A stretch of DNA of 25,317 bases from Gnetum montanum (lineage: Eukaryota; Streptophyta; Gnetopsida; Gnetales; Gnetaceae): assembly GCA_015680685.1 (NCBI GenBank), contig MNCI01005567.1:9321-34637 (forward strand), written 5' to 3'. Within the stretch, counting starts at the first letter, position 1; each line of letters starts with the position of its first letter. Below, piece by piece: positions 18,706 to 25,317 of this stretch. The notes beneath the pieces were generated by a model. The model did no database searches. It saw only the letters and a list, made by a program, of their open reading frames with translations, and was not told the origin of the DNA. The position numbers and the translations under genes are program-made.

Positions 18706-18840
18706 TTGGTTAATGGTGGTTAATAGCTGCATCGAATGGGCCTAGTCAATGCAGCTAACTACTTCGACTATGCCCCATTGACGAGGCCCAATTAATGCAT
18801 GGCAAAAATTCTATATATAGCACCCACCACTTAGGAATTT
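18706..18840 (+). promoter_or_regulatory. LTR-like promoter block inside the element
   Basis: Contains TCGAATGGGCC (18,732), TCAATGCAGC (18,746), TCGACTATGCCCC (18,764) and TTGACGAGGCCC (18,778), which resemble the U3 units of the LTRs. TATATATA follows at 18,812-18,819, 24 bp after the last GGCC (27 bp in the LTR), and then CACCCACCA (CTCACCTACCA in the LTR). It lies 420 bp upstream of the ATG of the downstream ORF. It could be an internal promoter derived from an LTR, or a nested LTR fragment. No R/U5 homology follows it that I can see. Confidence 0.5.
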
Positions 18841-19258
18841 TTTTCCATTTGCTTTAAACATAAGGGGAGTTTTTGCAATTTTTCAGAGCTCAAAACCTTC
18901 CAAAGCCTATAACTTTCAAACCATTTATTTGATTTACTCTATTCTTCAGCCTTGCAACTTCCAAAGGTATGCTTTACATTGTGGTTGCCACAAACCTTAG
19001 GTTTTTGATAGAAAATTTTTCTAACTCCCCCATGGGTTTAAGGAATAATATAATATTAAATCATCAATATATGAGAGCTAAACCCCTCCAACACACTTTG
19101 GTAACCTATTTAATTAGATAATAATAAAATAACATTAAAATAATCAAACCAACCATGATCGCAACTTAGCCAAGTGTAACTACCCCAAGGGATAAGGTAT
19201 TCCAAATGTTTCAAAGTTACACATTAAGTGCTAATCCTTGGTCATGTTGTAATTACAA

Positions 19259-22030
19259 ATGGAACCTAGCCCAAAAGGCCTACAAGAAGGAGGACCATCT
19301 CAACCAAGGGACAAACGACCTAGAGCTAGAAGGGAGTAGCAAGGACAAGTAACAAAAACTCATGTAATGAGACCTCTTTAAGAGGAGCCAAAAGTGGAAT
19401 CTGTTCGATAAGATTCCCAAGGAAGCAACTGTAACTAAAAAATCCCATTGAGATGAGGCTCAATGACCAGTGCCAAGACTGGAGGTCACATTGACTTAGG
19501 CCTTCTTTAATTAGATCAAGCCTTGTGACATCCAAAGTTCAATTCTCCAAGAATTAAACTTTGGATCATTCTTAAGACATGCTTCACTAGAAGTCAAGAC
19601 ATAGTTGCAGAACTCTCTAATGTGATCAATCATGACTTCTAGTGGAGAATGGTACATGGGAAAGGCATATCTCTTTTGGAATAGTAGGTAGGTAGGAGCC
19701 ACTATGAAGATCAAGGATATTTAGGTGTCCTACTTGGTGGAGGCCATAGTACAGGCCCTTGGGTTGCCTAATATTAGAACAAATTCGACAAAGATCTCTA
19801 CACAAGTGAAAGGAGTGGACCTAGTGATGTTATGAAGTGGATTGCAAGGATTATGGCACACTCACCCTAGTGGAGCACATATATTTCAAGATAGTAGCCT
19901 ATCATCTCAATCTAACAATGAGGCTCAGTAAGGTGACTACGTTTTCCACCTGTGCATGTGTTGCTCTGAGTGGAAATTTCCCTATAAACCTTCTATAACA
20001 GATCTATTTGGAGATAGAGAAGTGATTTAAGGAAAATAAAAATGGAAGGAAGGCCTTGCCCTTTCCTTGCCTCATCAGAAAACTATGCAAAAGGGAAAGA
20101 ATAGTTTGCTATACCAATGATACAATTTGGCTTACTCCTTTTGCCTCTTAGGTAGAAATGATGAAAGGCAAGATCCCTACCATAATCAAGAAAGATGAGT
20201 AGCAACATTGGAGTCCTCTTTCATCCACTCATGAAACAACATTGGAGTCCTATGTTTCCCTTGAACAAATGCATGAGATCCAAGAGTAGCTCTTGCATGA
20301 GCAAGAGTAGTGAGTAGGGACGAGTGGTGGTAATCCATTTGTGTATAATCCAACGATGAGTTACCTCAATGAAGTGGCTCAAACCATTAGACAAATGGAG
20401 GAAGGTGGGATAATTATTTCAACCTAAAGAAAATAATTGCTAATGAGATTGAATCCTAGCATTCAAGAGGTAATGGTCTCTCTCTCACAACAACAACAAT
20501 TCCTAGACATCTCTAGGAATGCTACTACTTTCTCGATGCATCTAGAGGAGGGTAAGGGGGCAATTATCTTGGTGATGTAGCATCATGGGTATGAGACAAT
20601 AGCAAGGGTGGTTGTTGATAGAATTATTGATGCATTATACATAATTATGGTGTTTGTACCAAACATTTCTGCGCTTAGAGATGTGTAGACATCCACAAGA
20701 ATAGTTAGTGACAAATTGAGTGCAGCCTAGCATTGCAACTAATTCCAAATATATTTGACCTTTTCAATACAATCATTGCAAAATAGTTGGAGGTGTTTGA
20801 AGTAAGGGATAAATGAATTATCATGAAAGGATAACACAAAATAGCTCAAGCTGAAAACCAACACCTAGTTGCAGAGGTTGCTAAATTAAGAGCCTACCTT
20901 GCTAATCCTATGCTTCTCAACCCTGCATTGACCTGTGATGAAGATTTTAAATAGCTTCAAAAAAAGCTCAAGAAATCTGAGGACATAAAAGAGATGATGA
21001 TTTTTCATCAACTCTTGGTTGATGCCACCATGCATAATATCCAAAAGGCCTTGGATCAGACTCACTAGGAGAACGTCACCTTAACTATAGAAAATCATCA
21101 ACTATGGAATGTTAATGTGAAAAAGTAGCAAATGAAAGATTTCATCCATCAATAATAGGAGTAGCTAGCTAGAGTAAATTCTAAACTGAGGAGATTGGTA
21201 GCAAAAAAAAAAATCTCTCAATGGAGGAAGTCTGAGCTCTTTGCTAGAAATCTACAATAGAGGTAGTCACTTAGAAAAATGAGGCTCTCAAATTTAAGAG
21301 AGTTAAAAATCACTACAGAGATCAAGTTAATCTACAAAAAAATATCAATAAAAAACATATTTAGATGGTAAAGGGAAAAGTTAATGAGGCCCTCTAATAG
21401 CTCAAGGAAGGAGGTGATGTCTAGTAGCCTATCTTTGATGGGCTTAATGACTACAAAAAAGGAGAGATCGACATGAAAGAGCTATATATTGAGGAGATGA
21501 CAAAGTACATGGAGCTTGACAATCTCCATTATGCAAATCTAGTGATGATGAATATTAGATGACTGTAGTCTGAATTGGAGAAATAAGTGGACAGTTCGTA
21601 CTTGCTATACAAAACTAAGTTCAAGCATCACAAAAACACCAAGCAACTTGAGGTGGTAAATGTAGAACTTGATGTTGCCAAGCAATGCTTCATCGATCAA
21701 CAATCTATAGTTGAGAACTTGGCCAAAAGGATGAGTGACTACTAGGATCTACAAAATGCAGTAAAGGTGTTTGATGTTGAATGAAAACTTTTTGTTGCCT
21801 AGTTCATCAACGTGAAGGAGTTATTTCCAACAATGCCTCATCCTTGGGATGTTCCCATGTCGACCCACATTCGTAATGTGGCATGGACCCTGAACAAACC
21901 CAGGAGTAAGGAGGAGAAGATGAAGGCCTTGTTGGACATCTTCCATCTTCCGCTAGAAATTGTAGCTACCATAAGACAACACAACCACCTAAAGCACTGC
22001 ATGTGCCTGAAGCAAGAGAAGGTCCTTTGA
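19259..22030 (+). pseudogene. Long decayed ORF after integrase (coiled-coil protein, family unknown)
   Basis: From an ATG at 19,259 (MEPSPKGLQEGGPSQPRDKR) to a stop at 22,030, protein-like text continues in shifting frames: EWYMGKAYLFWNSR and VSYLVEAIVQALGLPNIRTN (19,640-19,800); NPFVYNPTMSYLNEVAQTIR and NPSIQEVMVSLSQQQQFLDI (20,330-20,515); ENQHLVAEVAKLRAYLANPM (20,850-20,915), which has heptad-like spacing; further Lys/Gln/Leu-rich helical text to 21,780; and a clean 72-codon end with FPTMPHPWDVPMSTHIRNVA and LLDIFHLPLEIVATIRQ (21,812-22,030). Its place after integrase is that of env-like genes in Athila-type elements, but I see no signal peptide or clear membrane segment, so the name is withheld. 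Many stops are TAG/TAA where Gln would fit. Confidence 0.5.
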
Positions 22031-22307
22031 AGCCTCAAGAGCCTCCATAACCTCAGACCTTTTGAACTTCCTCCTCATCTTTGTGCCAAAAGAGGAATTA
22101 GATTTGTCATTTTTGTACTAGTGTTTAATTTTGTTGTTTCGAACACAAATATTTTGTAATGATTGTAATTCCATACATTAAGGCACTTAGCTTTCATCAT
22201 GTTATTCATCTATTATTTTTTGTGTCAATAATCCCATACCTTCCCAAATATTCTATAAGAAAATTTGTCCTCCTTTTGTTCACTCGAAGACGAGTTTTCA
22301 TTCAGTT
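22031..22307 (+). other. 3' non-coding region before the polypurine tract
   Basis: Shares GTCAATAATCCCATACCTTC and neighbouring bases with the minus-strand element (about 1050-990). It ends with CACTCGAAGACGAGTTTTCA, a pattern common just before the polypurine tract of plant gypsy elements. Confidence 0.55.
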
Positions 22308-22316
22308 GTGGGGATA
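22308..22316 (+). other. Polypurine tract of the large element
   Basis: GTGGGGATA immediately before the TGATGAG start of the 3' LTR. It is interrupted by T, as in many plant gypsy tracts. Confidence 0.6.
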
Positions 22317-23211
22317 TGATGAGTTGCATATTTTGGGTTACATCAACAAGGCCTCATGGATGCGTCCCTATCAATAGGGTCACATCAACATGGGATTTAA
22401 TGTGTTGACATGGCCTCATCGATGCAGTGTTTGTTTTGCCTATAAATACATGCTCACCCACCATGTTTATGACATCTTTTGTCATAGTTGTAGCATAGCT
22501 CTTGTAGTTTTGTCATTCAAAAGTTAGAATATTTTTCTAAGTGCTCATAGTAGGAGTTAAAAAGTGTACAAATATTTATTCAAGCACTTTGGTACCTAAG
22601 CATAGTAGTGTGTGCAGTAATAAAAATAAGCTTTCTCATAAACCTTGTAGCACTTTGAAATAGATTAATTATTTATTTCTACAGTTAATGTTTTATACAA
22701 TTTATTTAATATTTTAAGTAATTAAGCTAAATTAAACTAAATTAAGTTAGATTAAATAGTGATTATTTAAGCACATGAGTACAACCACTTCAAACATATG
22801 CTTGGCACTTGGTGATCCTAATAACCCTTAATGTTTGGTAACCCAATAGCAGTAAAGGTGTTCAAAATGTATACAACAAGTGGGAATGGATGCTTATGTT
22901 AGAATTAGTTAGGTGTAGGTAGTTAGATTAAATTAGCAACTTAATTATTTTATTGTATTCATTATTCTTTATCCTTAGGCAACTTAAAAACATAAAACAT
23001 AAAAATGATAAAATTCATATGCCTCAATCGCACTTAACCATAGCTTTGCAAATCACAAGTGTAATTGGGAAGACAACAATTGCAAAGGTTAGTTTCACTT
23101 TCTAGAGACTAGTGCACTTAAAACACTATAAGTCTATAGAATTTAATTGGATCATGTGTGAACACTTAGTGATTCATATGGTTGGGCATAGGGTCTACTC
23201 ATCGCTCATCA
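22317..23211 (+). repeat. 3' LTR of the large element
   Basis: Starts TGATGAG and ends CTCATCA. TATAAATA at 22441-22448. It matches the 5' LTR closely in R/U5 and more loosely in U3, and keeps the ~35 bp (about 23,068-23,110) deleted from the 5' copy. Confidence 0.9.
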
Positions 23212-23216
23212 AATTT
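23212..23216. repeat. Target site duplication, right copy
   Basis: AATTT, identical to 10030-10034. Confidence 0.85.
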
Positions 23217-24160
23217 AAAATAGTGTTTTTATCATGCAATGAATATGAAGTAATGTGGGATCAGTGCTTCTTATTACAATGTGTTACTTTTAGATTTAGG
23301 GGTCATGCTTGTGTCCATTAATGTTGTGTGAAGTTCTTAGTTTGATTACCTTGAGGAACTAGTAATTTGGTATTATAATGTAATAGTTTTTTTCCTTGTG
23401 TGTTGTGGAACAACAATTAGATTTTCATTTGAGGATCCTTTGCCAATTAGACCTTAATGGATCAACTCTTAATCCATAAAAAGAAAATTGATAGTATTTC
23501 AAGTTTTTCTACTTGCAAAAATCATGTTTGAGGGGAGTGTTTCCATTTCCTTATTCTTGGGTTATGATGCAAATATGAAAATTTCATAAAAGCTTCAAAA
23601 TCTTGGCTTTTTACCTAAGATTTTCCTTATTAAGAATTTGATTTGGGTTGTAAAAAATTTTTACCAACTGTGGATAATAAATCATCCTTATATCAAACAC
23701 CATGATGCATGGTTACCAACTCGTTATTGTTCAAATAGAAATGGATTTACATGCTTTGGTTGAGGGACTTGCAGATAGAGAATAGTGGGATATGTGACAA
23801 TACTCTTGAAATAATAGTGGCTTTGATGAATAATCCTCTATATTCACTATCTTCCTCCTATGTTCAATGTCTTGCATGGTTGAGGATTTGATTACATTAC
23901 TTCTAACCATGTGATTAGATGCTTTCAATTGCCTATAAACATTGTGTTAGATAATGATTCTTCTTTTATGGAAGATGTTGGCAAAGGTTGTTTCCATTGC
24001 CCAAAACTTTATAAGTATGACAATGAACAAGTTATGGAATTTTGTGTTTAACCTCCTTGATAGAAGGTGGACAATCAAATTTCCTACCAATATAGTTTGT
24101 GATAAGAAGCATAAAACATGGATAATTAGGTGCTACCACTTATTGGATGGCTTGAAGCAT
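23217..24160. other. Unrecognised AT-rich DNA, right flank of the large element
   Basis: No domain is recognisable in any frame. The frames at 23112-23321 (overlapping the LTR end) and 23954-24205 look random. Probably old repeat DNA. Confidence 0.4.
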
Positions 24161-24161
24161 C

Positions 24162-24191
24162 AGAGAGAGAGAGAAAGAGTGTGTGTGTGTG
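24162..24191. repeat. GA-rich then (GT)n microsatellite
   Basis: An AG-repeat run (24,162-24,179) passes into a GT-repeat run (24,180-24,191), at the left edge of the third dispersed repeat copy. Confidence 0.85.
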
Positions 24192-24370
24192 GTTCCCATC
24201 CATAGAAAAAAAATAAAAATAAAAATAATAATGGGAATTCAAAGCACACCCCTTAGACATAATAATAAGTTACAAGCACTGGTTATGGGGCTAGAAAGAC
24301 ATGTTACCCATGCTTGAAGGGGCCTCTCTAACTAAGGCCCTTCCTTCCTTCGTCTCTTTTCTTCTCTTTT
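24187..24370 (-). repeat. Three-copy dispersed repeat, copy 3
   Basis: Minus strand: GCCTTAGTTAGAGAGGCCCC, CCCCATAACCAGTGCTTGTA, GGGGTGTGCTTTGAATTCCC, then a T-rich tail interrupted by A. It is the closest match to copy 2, sharing also an AACATGTCTTTCTAG block. Outside this stretch similarity to the element tail fades, which argues for a separable unit. Confidence 0.55.
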
Positions 24371-24720
24371 TGGAGTGATGATTGTTCTTTGAGGTGGTTG
24401 TGGACTCATGGTGGTTGGCAAGATGGAACTGTTGGCACATTTAGCCATACTATGGAACAGCAAGGGTGATATTTAGATAAAAATTATATGATGGTTGTGC
24501 TCTATTAATAAGACTAGAGGTTTCATTTTCAAGTGATGATACCCATGAAAGGAAAATTTATCATGTCACTATGTGATGGAAAAAAAAGAGAAAAAGAATT
24601 GAAAGGTTTTATCAATTTGAAAAGCCCACCCCGTTCATGAATGCTTTATTAAAATCCCTGTTAACCATTTTTTGGTTCACATTTTATGTTTGGCCCTGCC
24701 TTGCAAGAAAATAAAATAAA
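24371..24720. other. Intergenic DNA, nothing recognised
   Basis: AT-rich sequence with no supported feature. It passes into the GC-richer right edge near 24,730. Confidence 0.4.
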
Positions 24721-24840
24721 ATACTCTGCTGGAAAGCGTCATTTTCTGAAACAATCAGGGCGGCAATGGAAGCGATCTGTAAATATTGGGAACAACTGAA
24801 TCGTTCTTGAAGCGGCTCTAAATGGCAGCATTCAAGGTGT

Positions 24841-24978
24841 TCATTTCTTCCTTTTTTTTCCGACCGTGGATGCAGCTCGCGAATCTATTTCTTTGTCGCT
24901 GCCGATGCCGTTAATATTCGCAGTGTACTCGATGCCCTCCTGAACGTGATCTTCAAAATGGTCGCTGGAAGGCTCTGG
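24841..24978 (-). other. Possible terminal exon, acidic with a basic C-terminus
   Basis: On the minus strand a 45-codon frame follows an acceptor-like sequence (TTCTTGACCAG, ending near 24,975) and ends at TGA (24841-24843). The text is protein-like: PSSDHFEDHVQEGIEYTAN..., then GSDKEIDSRAASTVG and a final KKRKK that could act as a nuclear localisation signal. The region is richer in GC and CpG than the repeats around it. There is no start codon and I do not recognise the family. If real, upstream exons lie to the right, beyond the window. Chance remains quite possible at this length. Confidence 0.25.
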
Positions 24979-25212
24979 TCAAGAATTTATGTACAGAAAA
25001 CCTTGCTATTTCATGGATTAAAACTCTAGAATACCCATGAGATCTGGATTATTCACGCCTTGCAGAAATCGGAAATGCCCAAAATAGGAACGCCACAACA
25101 ACGGCTATGTTTTTTAGAGCGCTGCTCACGCTCACGCTGACATTAATCCTTCATCTCATCTCATTTCATCTGCGGGTGCAGTTTCAGTCATAGAAATCCT
25201 TATTCCTCTCAC

Positions 25213-25317
25213 ATGCCATGGCGACCGGACCGCCGGACAGTGCAGGGGCAGCCTCAGGAACCTCGTTTCTTTATTAATTCCCAGCCTCCTCTGCAAGTAA
25301 CGCCATCATTCCAAAGC
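25213..25317 (+). CDS. Possible 5' end of a gene running off the window
   Basis: An ATG at 25,213 opens 35 codons without a stop to the window edge: MPWRPDRRTVQGQPQEPRFF, then INSQPPLQVTPSFQS. An overlapping ATG at 25,218 lies in a better context (GCCATGGCG) but its frame stops at 25,275-25,277. The sequence upstream (24,730-25,212) is GC-richer and low in repeats, as expected near a gene. The Pro/Gln/Ser-rich text resembles the disordered N-terminus of a regulatory protein, but no family can be named from this piece. Confidence 0.3.
   Translation, partial: MPWRPDRRTVQGQPQEPRFFINSQPPLQVTPSFQS

Larger units (their letters stand above)
10035..23211 (+). mobile_element. Complete but decayed Ty3/gypsy LTR retrotransposon (about 13.2 kb)
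   Basis: Both LTRs, a primer binding site, remnants of gag, protease, RT, RNase H and integrase in that order, a polypurine tract and a 5-bp target duplication are all present. The gag-PR-RT-RH-INT order is that of Ty3/gypsy, and no chromodomain is visible after integrase. The RT text (DGYSGYNQI, FMDDFS) and the very long tail after integrase suggest the Athila/Tat side of the family (inference). LTR copies agree at 114 of 120 bases between 10621-10740 and 22901-23020, but differ much more in CpG-rich U3, so it is an old insertion. Every gene is interrupted by stops and frameshifts, so the copy cannot move by itself. Confidence 0.92.

Noticed and set aside
19326-19714. Two minus-strand frames (19326-19535, 19511-19714)
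   Set aside because: Antisense to the decayed post-integrase ORF and without recognisable features.
1-25317. CRISPR arrays, rRNA genes, bacterial-type operons or organelle DNA
   Set aside because: No regularly spaced direct repeats with unique spacers and no rRNA or organelle gene text. Introns, LTR elements and the CHS gene point to plant nuclear DNA.

Overview
The window looks like a piece of a large, repeat-dominated land-plant nuclear genome, probably a gymnosperm or another large-genome non-flowering lineage (inference). One GC-rich, intact single-copy-type gene sits in AT-rich DNA made mostly of old, heavily mutated retroelements. The intact gene is a chalcone synthase (CHS) superfamily type III polyketide synthase on the minus strand (4699-5979). 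It has all catalytic residues, no intron, a TATA box (6158-6165) and a cluster of MYB-type AC elements upstream.

Layout. 1-241 is the 3' end of a plus-strand LTR. 344-989 is a related LTR in the opposite orientation, followed (990 to about 2640, minus strand) by the 3' internal part of its Ty3/gypsy element. About 3020-4485 holds two diverged direct repeats around a decayed LINE reverse-transcriptase fragment. 4699-6260 is the CHS-like gene and its promoter. 6260-10029 is mostly unrecognised intergenic DNA with small tandem duplications, hairpins, a short broken CHS fragment (8131-8183) and two adjacent tRNA-like (SINE-head) units. 10035-23211 is one whole LTR retrotransposon of about 13.2 kb, bounded by a perfect 5-bp target duplication (AATTT). 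23217-24700 is more repeat-derived DNA. 24700-25317 is richer in GC and may hold the edges of one or two genes.

The large element is Ty3/gypsy, most like the non-chromodomain Athila/Tat group. It has 860- and 895-bp LTRs, a tRNA-Asp-type primer binding site, and gag, protease, RT, RNase H and integrase remnants, all broken by stops. More than 5 kb then follow the integrase. This tail holds a T-rich tract, a block resembling the element's own LTR promoter (about 18,706-18,840), and a long decayed open frame with coiled-coil stretches (about 19,259-22,030). The related minus-strand element at 344-2640 matches the tail on both sides of this promoter-plus-ORF cassette but lacks the cassette. That presence/absence is the most interesting structural observation in the window.

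Only the CHS-like gene looks functional. The retroelements are dead copies: many of their stops can be explained as C-to-T or G-to-A changes, as expected for long-methylated plant repeats.
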